Positions 45,472 through 57,363 of a DNA stretch of 64,000 nt are shown here, piece after piece. A program made the position numbers and the translations under genes. Below the pieces are notes generated by a model. The model did no database searches. It was given only the letters and a program-made list of their open reading frames with translations, and was not told the origin of the DNA. Origin of the DNA: Macrocybe gigantea (Eukaryota > Basidiomycota > Agaricomycetes > Agaricales > Callistosporiaceae); NCBI GenBank assembly GCA_011319805.1, contig SJRY01000023.1:30328-94327 (forward strand), written 5' to 3'. Positions within the stretch are counted from its first letter, which is position 1, and the number at the start of each line of letters is the position of its first letter.

Positions 45472-48248
45472 TCATGAAGACGCGCCGATGATGCCCATTG
45501 ACATGCCCGAACCGATCTTCGAAAGCCAAGCCCGGAAGCCGCGCGTGCTGGCCGTGCTCTTGACGCTGCCTAGGCTGCGAACACTCTTCGCGGCGGAACT
45601 GCGGAAGCTCTCCATTGACGGCGCAGTATGCAGGGAAGCCACTATCTCTGGCCCTGGAACATTCAAGCTCGCTATGCCTGAGTTCGCTCCCGGCGCCGGG
45701 TACGAGAACGCAGAGGGGACAGGTGGGGGGATGGGGCGATGTTGGTAAGCCCGAGATCTTGTCGTAGAAGTCGATCCAGCATAAGAATGCGCCTTGACGT
45801 GATGCATCTGTCTGGTTGGATGAGCCGCTGAGCGAGACGATCGAATAGATGAGGATGACTTGAGAGACGGCGTCGATCGAGATGTCTGAGCCCGTGTGGA
45901 TGCCATGTCTGACACGTAGGAGCATGGGGAGAAGTTTGAAGAATTCGCGCTTACTGGTGTTCCAGACACCGACGACGGAGAGTGAGATGCGTGAGAGATC
46001 GCAGATGGAAGAGTGCCGAGTGCAAAAGGGCCCGAAATAGTTGGCCGCAAAGGCGTCGTTTTCGAGTTGGACGATGCACTCGAGATAGGGCCGCGAGCAA
46101 AGTTGACAACAAGCTTCTTCAGCGAACTGATGCTTCCAATCGAATCCTTCTTCTCATGCGATTTCTTCTTGCCCTTGCTCTTTTTCCCCACACCGAGAGA
46201 CAGGAAAGAGGACTCGAAGCTCGTCTCATGACTGCCTTCGTCGGTTTGGGTTTCAAACGTAATATCTGACCCAGATTCCACCTCCAGGTCCATCTCGTCC
46301 ATGTCAACTCCCATGTCGGGAATGGACCCATTCGGCCTGGGCTCTTCGTGGGGCGGATTTTCTTCCACAAAATCGACGTCCTGCTTTCCGCGATCCGCAC
46401 CTGGCGGATCTTGCTGCTCAAGCTCCTCTTCGTCTTCTTCGATGTACCACTCTGACACAACGTGATGGTAATGGACGGTGGGGACATCGACAAAGGTCAC
46501 AGATTTTCCGCTGGCATTCGACGCGTTACTACTTCCCGCACTCTTCATGCGCGACACAAAGGACGTTGCAGCCGAGTTCTTTGTCGATGTTGAGGAAGAG
46601 CGGGTCAAGATAGATTTCGAAGGCGCGGGGCATGACGATGAGACGGGGAGCGAGTGCTTCCGTTCATGAAGAATTGGCCGAGAGGCGGCCATGGAAGGCA
46701 TGCTAGGCGACGGACATGCAAAAGAGGGTAGCGTGAATACAGAAGAGAGGGGCGTATCCGTTGTGGCTGTGGACGACGTGTAATTAGTCACGTTGGACGA
46801 CGTCGACGAAGAAGATGACGAGGATTCCGCACGGGAGCGGGATGCGTTATTGTTGCTGGCGTCCTTATGTTCTTCCACAACAACGACATCGTGTTTCGGA
46901 GCCCTCGCGGTTCTCGCGCTGGCCGTGGTCGAGGTTGAGGAAGATGCAGAGTGCACCGAAGACATCGATACCGTACGCGTGTGTGAGATGGGCGGGGATA
47001 TGACGGCTTGAGAGAGGGATTTGAGGGGCGGAGCGCTCTGTCTGGAGCGCACAGGCCGCGGACGCAGAATGTTCGACCAGAACGGCGCCACTTTGGTCGA
47101 TTTAGCTTTAATCATTGACTCCTCTGCAGTCATGCCTACCCCTGCTGGCTCGGACTTGGCGGTCGAGCGTGGCTGCAGGCGTGGATGGGGGCGTGCTGAG
47201 GAGTAGTAGCCTGTCTGTGGTCGGGGCCGATGGCGAGAGGTGATGGACCGGGTACGGGGGCGTGAGGGGAGTGAGGTCGCGATAGCAGGAAGAGCGGATG
47301 TGTTACTGAAGGTCGATCGGCCTGAAGAGGTGCGTGGGCGAGGATGACGATAGATCCACTCAGGACGTTTAGCAGACTGGGAAGTTGGGAGGGACCGGGA
47401 CAAAAGCGGGGAAGAAGTTGCAGAATTGTAGCGGCTGCTTGCAGATGGAACGGCCATAGATGTGGTACCCATGTACGAGCGAGAAGAACCGAGAGACGAA
47501 GAAGGGCCTGGAAGCTTCATGGAGAGATTAGGAGGAGAATCCTCGACGTGATAGTGCCTGTTCCTTTGAGAAGTGGGGGATGGGGGAATTCTGTGACCGT
47601 ACGGGTGGGGATGGAGGGCGAGATCCAGTTTTGAGGAGGTGGGCGAGGGCCTATTGAAGGAAGACGGACGATACGACTTTAAACTGTACGTATCCGCGTT
47701 GTCGGAGCTTGATTCAGAAATGAAAGACGCGAAACTGTTGTCAGGAGTTGCAGACTCTATGAATGATCCTGATTCCGCTTCAAAAGTCGAGTTTGAAGGA
47801 GGGGGCGACGGGACTGGCGTTGGGGGCGTCTTTGAACGAGTATTAATGAAGAACGACTAGAGTTGAGTCTAAGCATGTGGAGACGTACGAGGACGTAGGT
47901 CGGTAGATTAATGCCTGAACGACTGTCTAGACGTGCTTTCGGTGCTGAAACCGTGCCGTAGGCGGGCTGGATCTGGGCAGAGGATTCAAAGAAACTGTGC
48001 TGGTTGACAGAATGCGTATTTATATCTGATGAATGTGAAGCGGTCTCGCCAGCAGGCTGGAAAGTGTCCGATATTAAGGAATTGAAGAAAAACCGACTTC
48101 GGAGAAAATTTACCGAAACTGGGGGACCATCTCCGTCAATGGCAGCACTGATATGCAGCCACCTTAGTTCGTCGATCGTCAAAGCAATAGAAGAGCCGTC
48201 ACTGTCTGACATCACGCTGTTCTGTGCGCCGGGGATGTATGTGGCCAT
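45472..48248 (-). CDS. Ser-rich disordered protein with a KSVTF motif
   Basis: No catalytic domain is recognised. The ATG at 48248 gives MATYIPGAQNSVMSDSDG. A first segment (to about 47855) contains a short folded-looking part (LTIDELRWLHISAAIDG). It joins a long Ser/Thr/Pro/Arg-rich frame that stays open from about 47850 to TGA 45472-45474. The most conserved-looking stretch is GKSVTFVDVPTVHYHHV followed by EWYIEEDEEELEQQ (near 46.45 kb). KSVTF fits the protein phosphatase 1 docking pattern (K/R-x-V-x-F), which is inference. A Lys-rich segment (GKKSKGKKKSHEKK) and a Gly/Ser C-terminus follow. The join near 47850 needs either a very short intron (32-38 nt) or one missing base. The likely size is about 900 residues. 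Confidence 0.7.
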
Positions 48249-48898
48249 TGGTGAGCAAACTTGGGAAAAGACAAAGGGGCGCTCCGAAAGAGAAAAGTCG
48301 GGGGCTTTTGACTTACTGAATACATCACCGCGGGTAAAAGCTTGAAGGGTCGGCAGAAGGAAGGGGTGAAGAAAGGAAGTTCAGTCAATCAAAGGCAAGT
48401 ACCTGCACCACGAGAAGGGCTCTGTGGAAAAGGGCGATGGAACGAAGTACTAGACAGTCAGGAAAGGATGGAAAAAAGGAGGAATAGTCGGGTGGGACTC
48501 GGAGCCTCATATGATTGGGAATGGCTAGAGAATATCTTAAACCTCAAGGCCTCCACGTGTAGAGGGCTGATCGGCGATGCGAAGCCATCCGGTCGTGGCG
48601 TGCTGCAACGGGCGGCCTCGTTGCGGTGAACGGAGGTGCGATAGGTGACACGGGGTGGGGTGTGAGTGTGCTCATTGTGTATTGATTGAGGGTACGAATA
48701 AGGTGATTACAGATTAGCGGACGCGTGTAGGCGACGTCGGCTGCGACCTCACGTCGCTGTACTAGGTATCATGTGACTGGACCGTCAGTCCAATAAAGAT
48801 CAGGCTGTCGGAATGAATGAGAGGCTGATATGAAGGTAAGGGCGAAGCGGCGAGGATACAACCGGTACATACAATAGATTAAAAAAAATGATGCAGCG
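48249..48898. other. Intergenic: promoter of the Ser-rich gene and mL43 3' flank
   Basis: These 650 bp lie between tandem minus-strand genes. Scattered short frames are present but nothing coding is supported. Long purine-rich stretches (48290-48500) lie in the expected 5' region of the Ser-rich gene. Confidence 0.35.
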
Positions 48899-49375
48899 TC
48901 ATAGTGTTGGACGCTGAGCGTGGAGACCACTCCAAATACCCCTTGCGGCTTCTGTTGTGCTCTCGACGGAACGGCGTTTCAAGGGCTTGATTTTGGCACC
49001 AGATGAGTCGAGTAGGAGCTGGACCTTCTTCTGTATGCCAGTGACCTCGAGCCTGTTGAGGGGGACGACTTTTTGGCGGTCATTGACTGGGTGTAGCGTC
49101 CGGTCAAGTCGAGAATAAAACTCGGATAAGACGACGCGTACTGTAAAAGCCGCGAACGATGGGTTCGCGCTGGTTGCGTTGTTTCACGACGATCTCGACG
49201 TGGGGTTCTGTCGTGCGAGCGGCTGGAGGTGGGTAAGGAGGAAAGTGCGGGCATTGGCGGAGGAGGGCCACTTGTCGCAGAACTCAAAAACCAGCTTTCT
49301 GATTTGTGGAACGAAGGCTGCATGGCCGTTGGCGGGGAGGGAGCGGAGCCGTGCTCTCAGGATGGACGATGGCAT
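48899..49375 (-). CDS. Mitochondrial large-subunit ribosomal protein mL43 (L51/S25/CI-B8 fold)
   Basis: This is a small mitoribosomal protein with a thioredoxin-like fold. The ATG at 49375 gives MPSSILRARLRSLPANG, then FVPQIRKLVFEFCDKWP and ANARTFLLTHL, the family core. After one intron (starting TAC A|GTACGCG near 49142) it reads KVVPLNRLEVTGIQKKVQLL and a C-terminal extension to TGA 48899-48901. At 49202-49205 the coding C-run is one base short: QNP must continue HVEIVVKQRNQREPIVRGFY. Length is about 136 residues. It shares an 80-bp divergent spacer with the next gene. Confidence 0.85.
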
Positions 49376-49455
49376 TGAGGAGAGTGGGCGGAGTTTAAAA
49401 GTGCGACTTGTGCTTGTTATTTTTTGTTTTTTTCGACGCGACCGTCTCGCGCGTC
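49376..49455. promoter_or_regulatory. 80-bp shared divergent promoter (mL43 / unknown nuclear-looking protein)
   Basis: The two start codons face outward across only 80 bp, including a T-rich tract (49417-49433, TTATTTTTTGTTTTTTTC). One nucleosome-free region probably serves both genes. Confidence 0.5.
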
Positions 49456-51738
49456 ATGGCCAGGGCAACTCGCTCGTCTGCGCATCCCGACAAGCATGAA
49501 CAGCCTCCGCCACTGCCAGTCTCCAGACCAAAGAAGCGCAAGAGACCCTCGTCCCCGAATCTTCCACTGAAACAATCTAGACAGGACGACACCGCCGCTC
49601 TCAATGTCCTCGACACACCTATCCTGGACAGTCATGCACAGGCAATCCTCGACATACTCGAAATGTGCGTTTTTCTAGTTTCTACACATCTTTTCTCGCG
49701 CCTCATCGTCTACAATCAGGATTGACACCCAGGGCCTTCTCGACCGGGTCTTTCCTCTTCCCGAAGACCCCTCCGCCTCCCTTTCGCTCCGCGCGCTCCT
49801 CAAGCAGCCGTCACAACATCCTCTCCGCGTCCTGCGCGCTGCCATCAAGAACCTTTTCCCTATCTCTTCCCTTCCCCGTTCAAGACCGTCACCTACCGCT
49901 ACACAGCAGCTCCGCTTCTGCAACCTTGCACTGTCGCTCCTGTCCCAGGCATCTCACCACTCCCTGCCGGTGCCTCCGTCCCTTTCATCCATCCTTCCTA
50001 AAGATGAGTCTGCCGCAGAGTCGCCTTCATCTATATCGGCACGCAAGTACGCCCTTGTACAGCATCTCCCCACTGGTGATTATTGGACATCCCTCAACAC
50101 GGACGCAGATCTTACCACCGCACTCAGCGACCTGCCGACCGCCAACGTGGAACTCGTTGCTATCCTTCCCACACCTGCCGAGACCTCAACAAGAGCTGTT
50201 CCTACTCTGAGTTTGTACAGGCCCACAAAGCCGCTTCCTTCGCCAAAACCGTTACCCGCGCAGAGACGAGTCACCACTGCGACCTTTCTTGATTACGGTA
50301 TCTGGGCAAGTTTCGCACCGGCTTATGACTACGATGGACAGTACGTTGGCCGGAGCGAGTTGGGCCAAGTATTGTACAGTCGCGAGGAGAAGCGAAAAAA
50401 GAGCGCGCAATCAGTCCAGGCACCGACAGAGGAGGATTCTATCCAAGAAATTCTCTCTGATAATCTGCCTTCCCCACAGCCAATACCAATGCAGACGGTC
50501 GATGATCAAGAGCTCAACGAACTTCTGCCTTCGGATCAGGTTGAAGCCATAAAATCTGCTTTAGGAAGTTTGGCGTTGGAAAATGCTGTTCAGGAGCTGT
50601 TGGACCGGAACAGCAAAGCTTTGATGAGGCTTGAGGAACTTCAACAGGCTCGGATAATGAAAGAAGACGGAGCTACGAGCACCGTTCCAGAAGGCTCGGA
50701 AGAGCGGGAAATAGGTCTGTCAACCCCTTTTTCATTTTTCTACACGAGAAAGCTATATGCTTCGTCACAGCACAAGGAATTATGGAGTCTCTTTCCGTGC
50801 TGGCGTCCCTTCGACCACACACGCTACCCAGCGACTCGGAAGAAAAACCGCCTATCTCGATCGTACCTTCGTCTTCTGTTTTGAGGAAACTTCATCGATC
50901 CCTGGCTCTAGAACCCAAGCCCGGCTGGCATGGGACATTACCGCCGACACGCGCGACTGCTCTTCGTGATGACAATACTATCAAAATGCGTCCGGTCACA
51001 ACACCTGCACCTGCGCCAGCTACAGCCGCTGCTGCGGCTCCAGTGACCACTCCAGCAGCGGTGCCACCCGCTGCAATGACCACGCCTCTCACCTATTCAG
51101 GTTACACTTACGCCTACGGAACAAACGCCGCCCAGCAAGCACAGTATGCCCAAAGCCAACAGCCCTACCGAACAGGCACGACGCCTGTGCCCACGACCAC
51201 TTACACGCCGTACAAGGCTCCCGCATATTATCAATACGCAACGGCTCAAGCTGGTGTCGGCATACCCCTGCAACAGAGTTATTACGGCCAACAGCAACAG
51301 GGTTACGCAGCCGCCGCCTATTCAGGCTGGTACAACACATACCAGACCATGAATTTGGGCATGATGATGGGCAACACCGCGCTCACAGCGGGTGGTTCTG
51401 GTCGTGGCACACCACAGCCCCAGACGGGCACGGCGTCGACTATTACAAGCGGCGGCGCTGGTGCAGGCACCAGTGTCACCGTGCCCCCCAGCGCGGCGGC
51501 TGCCGTTCCGACATATGGAAGCTTTTTCAGCAGTGTTGGAGTAGCAACGCCACCACCTGCAGGCGTGAGGACGCCTGCAGTGGCGAACACGGTCTATGGT
51601 CAGCCGACGCAGACTCAGGGTGCACAGGGCGTTGTGCCCACTCTTCCAATCCACCTCAGACCTGGTGTCCCAGCTGGGCAGACCGTCCAGCAGACGTCGA
51701 GTACGTACCAGGGAACGCACCAGCCTGCTACACGATAG
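49456..51738 (+). CDS. Conserved-looking protein of unknown function with prion-like Q/Y/T/A-rich tail
   Basis: Three exons in frame: 49456-49664, 49720-50714 and 50777-51738. The N-terminus carries a basic cluster fitting a nuclear signal (RPKKRKRPSSP). A helical region follows (HAQAILDILEM, then LRVLRAAIKNLF). Then comes a folded domain with FLDYGIWASFAPAYD and VGRSELGQVLYSREEK. Next are an acidic helix-rich stretch (ELNELLPSDQVEAIKSALGSL, LLDRNSKALMRLEELQQARI) and a second conserved bit (LEPKPGWHGTLPP). The C-terminal 240 residues are low-complexity Ala/Thr/Pro then Gln/Tyr/Gly (YYGQQQQGYAAAAYSGWY). The layout suggests a chromatin or transcription cofactor, but I cannot name the family. 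The frame is intact. Confidence 0.75.
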
Positions 51739-52226
51739 CCTCCGCTTGACACAGTCATTTTGTTTTTTTTTGTGGTTTTATGCCCCTGCATCCATATTTT
51801 TCAGGGTAGACGGACACGCAAGATCGTAATGAGGCTGTCTTTTTTTACGTTTTTCTTCGCCTTTCCATATTTTGCTTTTTCTTCGTCAGGTCAAGTGGGT
51901 AAGAGCTGTTTCCGTCATTTATAATGTCTATTCAACTGTTTCTTTTTCCCCTTCACTCAAGTTCTGCTGTAGAACATCAAGTAGTAGTACCATTTTGTCC
52001 TATTTCTAGCAAATGACAAGAAAATGCGAGTCCACCTTCGAGTCATTGTGAGTCACACTGTCGCGTTTCGTGGCACGTGTCTGAGACGCCAGCCTATTTT
52101 TTGACGCGCCTAGGCCTGTGCTTGGCGCCGGTTGCAAGACCTCAGACAAGGCATCACAACGCCCACACTCGTTCATGTATTAGATTGTGTGCTGTCTTTG
52201 ATTTTATCCGTCGCCATATATCCGCC
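51739..52226. other. Intergenic: 3' flank and PARP-E2 promoter
   Basis: These 490 bp separate two plus-strand genes. T-rich tracts (51760-51780, 51838-51890) follow the upstream stop. No gene is seen. Confidence 0.4.
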
Positions 52227-55200
52227 ATGCCACCGCTGACCCGCAGTCACCCGTCCGAGGACTACATCGTCGTGAGCGACTCTGACGAGGAGCCCAAAGC
52301 GATTCGCAAGAGCGCCCCAAAGCGTCAAAAGAAGGGGTCCATGGGCAGTAAGTATTCGCAGCACGCCCGCGCCTACGAATCACAACCCTCCTCCGCTCTT
52401 TTTCTTCTGCTTCTTCCACGTATCCCTCCGCAGTTCTGATTCTCTTTATCTCTGCCTCTGCCTTTTCTTTCTTGACATTCTCTTGGGAACGCTTGCTTTC
52501 CGCAACTCGTTATATATCATCCCGCTGTTTTGGCTGTTGCGGATTATTGCGCCACCGATGCATGTACTTCAAGATCGACTCGATCGGGCGATGAACGTGG
52601 ACACATGCGTGCCTGCGGCCGCTGAGAGCGTATCTAAGAATGAAGGACCGGCGAAGAACGCCCATCTGAAAGGCAGACGACGGTTCGCGGCAGACTTGGC
52701 TGATGCCATTGAAGAATTCGGTGGTGGTTACGTCCATCAACACGCGAAAATAAACGGTGCGCGATCACGCTTCACTCGCTTTCCACGCTCCTCGTTCATG
52801 TTCTCCGTCGCATAGAGATCCGCAAAGGAGAGGAAGAAGGCTCAGTCGAAATTGAGCTATGCCATGTCGTAACTGGCCAGCGTATTGTCACTGCCAGTAT
52901 AATAGTCACTGGTAAACTAGTCCAAACTCTTTACGCTCAGATCTTGCTCAAGCCTTTATGTTCAACGCGTATCAGACACCGCTGATTATCCTCGAGAGCA
53001 CTCCTTTTTTGGCTACTCTCAGGACTCTGACTTAGCGCCGGAGATTCGCCAAGCACTGGAACATATTGGATCGGATTCTCGGAGCATTAGACAGACTATT
53101 CAGGGCTTACTTCATGCCATCGTGGGACAGAAAGGCGCTTTTCAAGATCACCAGGACATAGTTACGGACGATGGGATGATAGCGAAGCATATGATACTCA
53201 GATTTCCTACGATGATTTTGCTACACAGGATGACATGGATGTTGAGTTCAAGCGCGATTTGCAACAGCTTCAGACGTGAGTGATATTTTCCCTGTCTTTG
53301 ATTCCGTCCATGTCGGCTCACCCTCCATACTCGCAGTGATTTCGTTGAAATTGCTGGACATGGTTATCGTCCAGGTTTCATTCCGTCCGGTGGCGATGGA
53401 TTTTTCATTTCCGTCTCCATTCCTGTCATCAATCTGGCACAATACATACCCCTCGAGCCCTGATGGCTTGGGACAGCCGCCTCCTCGATCGTCTTCAGCA
53501 TCTGACCCTTCTCATATCTGGTTTCCGCGCAGTGTATCCACCGATGGCCGATGATGGCACATACAGCACTATAGCGCAGCGTTATGGGACCGATTTGTCC
53601 TTCAAGATTGGGCTGACGGCAAAATATAAGCCTGGGAGGGAGAATGCTCAAGACGCAACAAGAATATTCAGCCTCATAGTCCGTGATGCGGAAGACGAAC
53701 TGCATCTTGAAGCGAAGAAAGCCTCCGAGGATGAGGATTTGGACTTTGATGATCCAGACGTGCAGCATTCCGCTGAAGAGGAACTCCAGGAAGAGGAAGA
53801 CGAAGGAAGATTCGACAAATTCAGCTTGAGCAGCTCGCTGGAGTCGTTGCTCGACCAGGCATTTTTAAGAGTTCTCCAAATTCGGAGGAAGTTCGACTTA
53901 GGTTGGGCCGGCGCCGAGATGCTCCTTTCGTACATTGAAAAGGGGCAGAAGACCGACGCCGATGTATATCGTGAAATGGAACAGGTATATCCCTTTCTAT
54001 CATTGGCTTGTCTCTCACCTAGCGAAAACCGTTCTCTGTTACCAAGGAGATACTACAAGCCGATAAAGATGAGTTAAAATTCGCCCGAAGTAAGGACCTG
54101 CCGCAGGATCCGTTATCCGGTATCGGCCAAGAGAGCAAGATCAACCTTCCTCTGGTCGCATTCTGTTACCTCTTGCGCCGTTTGTCCGTAAGAAAATTTT
54201 CATTGTTCTCGATGTAGATCACTGAGAAGGCTTCGGGAAAATAAACATCAGCTATGCACCCGCTACTGCCTCGTATGCCACAATAAGCTCAACACCGGTT
54301 TCGAGGCGCTCAAGCCTTACGTCTGTGACTCGAAACTTTGTGCTTTCCGGTATTATTCGCTGAACCATGGACCATCATTGGAGGTAAGTTCCTCATAGCA
54401 TCACCCCCACCCCTCAATCCTCTAACGGCTGATACAGTACGAAATTGTTCACAACCCAAGAACGGTCGATTTATTGGTCTCGATGGCATACTGTGCAGCT
54501 GCTGAGCAAGTTCTCGGTGAACCCCTACCGGTTGGAATGGGTTTACGAGTACCGTACCCCCAGGTTTAGAACGTTTTGTTTGATATCCGAGTTAGCGGTT
54601 TTTGACTGCCCCTTCTTCATAGACCGATGCAACTATACCTGGAGTCCAGGACAAGGATGGATTATGCGATTTCGACAAGTTGGATTTGACGCTGGTGAGA
54701 ACGACGTTGTTCTTTCCTGTTTTTCACACTGCACTCACATTTTGCACAGATGAGAATGTCGATTGTCGAGCTCATAAACACTTTACCACCAGTTTGTCAC
54801 ATTTCGTAACTTTCCTTTTCGTAATCTGAACCGTCTGTAGATTGATGACATGAAAAAGCACTTGGCGAAGAAGGTCAAGCCCGGTAAATCAAAGCCCAAG
54901 CTCAAGGACTTGGACCCAGATATTCTCCCAGCCGCATGGCTGGTTCTACGGTGGCATGTATACTTTCTAATTATGTGTTCCGCGCTATTCAAGAACCCGT
55001 TGCTTACAGGATAGTCGGTTCATGCACTGCAAACCTGGAAGAGATCACTTCAGAGGAGAAAGGCTTGCGGGGAATTGGTAAGAGCCACATATCTTAATTG
55101 ACTGTACATTTCGAAGCTTAGAAGACTTTCGCGCAGCCCCTGTGTGGCGGCAATTCCGGTTTAGCGTTGGCGCGCCCGACGCAGAAGCGAAATTTAAAGA

Positions 55201-57066
55201 GGCGGTCTTGAACGCCCAGAAGCAGGACGCCAATGCACGGAAATATCCGTCTCTCTTCGTATGATGTGCATGCTAGTGCTTTTGCTTTTTTTCTCATGTT
55301 TCACTAGGCATTCCACGGATCGCCGATGAAAAACTGGCATTCCGTAAGTTACACGTCTCCACAAGTATTTGATGAATGACAAACACCTATAAAGATTGTT
55401 CGACACGGGCTCTGGTACAAGACTGTTGCTAATGGACGAGCATATGGAGATGGTGCCATTCTTCGATCATCTTGACACAATTATGGAACTCTAATGACTC
55501 TAAACAGGGGTGTACTTAGCCAAAGACGGCAATGTCTCCATTTCATCTTATTCGCGCAGCTCTGGCGCTGTTTGGAAGAATAGCAATATCGGTCCGACGA
55601 ACTGTGCCGCTGTGGCAGAAATCGTTAATTTACCTCGCGCATTTGTATCTAACGCTCCACATTTCGTTGTCAAAGATACACACTGGATCATATGGTACGG
55701 GGCAGCGACTTTCTTTTCTCGCGCACTGACGTTCGATATACCAGTCGTTACCTCCTAGTCAGAGGCACGTCTGATGAATACAGAGAATCCTCTGAAAAGA
55801 ACAAGCCCAGCAAGGTGCCGTTCGTTGACCTCGACCCAAAACAGCCCATCACGCTAGGAAGGGCTCGCATTGAGATTCCGGAGCCATCTTATGAACTAAA
55901 CGCGTTGTTGGCTGCCAGAAATCAGGAATATGTGGAAGAGGACAACGATGAGGATGACGTTGCCATATTCCGGTCCGGCGCCTTTCGACCCCTCCAGCAG
56001 AAGTTGAATGGGATGAAGATGTGGACATTATCGATGAAGAGGACGTCATCGCAGCGGCTCAAAAGCCTTCGGACAAAGTTGAAAATCGAGCAGTCCGCTG
56101 CGAAACTGACTGGCAGCACGATGCCGAGTGGGTGCAGAAATGTGTGTCCAATTTGATGCCCCCTCCATCAGAAGCGTCCCCGAGCGCAACGATGGCCGTC
56201 CAAAGGGAGTTGAAAGCCACGCTCAAAGAGCAAGAAAACGCCAAAAGCCTGAAAGAGCTTGGCTGGTACGTGCCGCCAGAATTGGTTGGGGATAACCTCT
56301 TCCAGTGGATTGTGGAAATGCACTCGTTCGATGAGAACATTCCGATTGCAAGGGACTTAAAACAGAGGTCGTCGTTTGTTTACGGTTCCGTCTAACTTTG
56401 GATATTGACTAGATGGATTAGAAAAATCAATTCTATCGTCTTTGAGATTAGGTTCCCTCCTGCGTTCCCTCTGTCGCCGCCTTTCTTCAGAATCATCTCT
56501 CCGCGGTTCTTACCCTTTATACAAGGCGGGGGTGGCCACGTTACTGGCGGTACGTCTCTGTCGAGTTATTTTTTTTTTACCCAAACTGACGTATGATAGG
56601 CGGTTCGATATGCATGGACCTTTTGACTGCGGATGGTGAGTCTCGCGGAATACCTCGGATTACAGTGCGCTCAACCCTCGCGATTGATAGGTTGGCTCCC
56701 GAGTTATAGGTAATGTTATGATGCAGACCGTTCGTGAGTCGTCAGGCTTTTATGTATGGTCCCCAGTATTTCCGCGGTACTGCTTCAAATCAAGCTGGCG
56801 ATATCCAATCTTGATCCCAGACCGGCACGGCTTGCTCCTGACTACAACAGGTGCGTGGCTACACTGCCCGCTCTGTAGCTCAGAATTGATCACCTGCGCT
56901 GTTATTCAGGCAGTACAGTCCAAAGGAGTCTCTGGAAGGCTTCAAACGGGCAGCAGCTGCTCATGGTTGGAAGGTACAGTCTCTGAACCTCTTGATCGAT
57001 GTCATTTGAGTACCAATCCTATAATCCTTTTAGGTGCCTGTTGGCATTGAGAAACTTGTGGAGTGA
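52227..57066 (+). CDS. PARP catalytic domain fused to an E2-like (UBC) domain; at least three one-base frame breaks
   Basis: A single multi-exon gene. The ATG at 52227 starts an acidic then basic leader (EDYIVVSDSDEEPK). An RWD/UBC-like N-terminal region follows (RFAADLADAIEEFGGG, DYPREHSFFGYSQDSD), then a helical domain (WDSRLLDRLQHLTLLISGF). A Cys-containing segment comes next (TRYCLVCHNKLNTGFEAL, KPYVCDSKLC). The ADP-ribosyltransferase fold shows FHGSPMKNWHSI (His), GRAYGDG and VYLAKDGNVSISSYS (Tyr), then CRYLLVRG with no Glu, as in mono-ART PARPs. A UBC domain follows (NSIVFEIRFPPAFPLSPPFF, FIQGGGGHVTGG, then GGSICMDLLT with the candidate catalytic Cys, DGWLPSYS). It ends GWKVPVGIEKLVE before TGA 57064-57066. 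Frame breaks lie near 53166, 53457-53460 and 56001-56003, with frame again unclear at 56700-56800. One intron near 54955 seems to use a GC donor. Confidence 0.85.
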
Positions 57067-57363
57067 TCAATGTAACCTAACACAGTAACGATTGATCGAT
57101 GTACATACGTACATAGTCCTCAGAAGGTCCAATGTGTTTGCTATTTCCGAACAAAGCCGACAATTCCGAACCTAGACTGTCGAGGCTTCAGCTGGAAAAA
57201 ATTTGTTATCAGTTGCCGAAAATGACTCGCGCATCTGTAATTGAGATAAAAGTTTATAATGAATCGGTAGCTTGTCCTCAGCGTTTTGGCCGTCCGTCTA
57301 TTCAAAGGTAGAGACTGCAATGGATGATTTATGACCTTTCGGTTTCATGAATCTTTGTTATAG

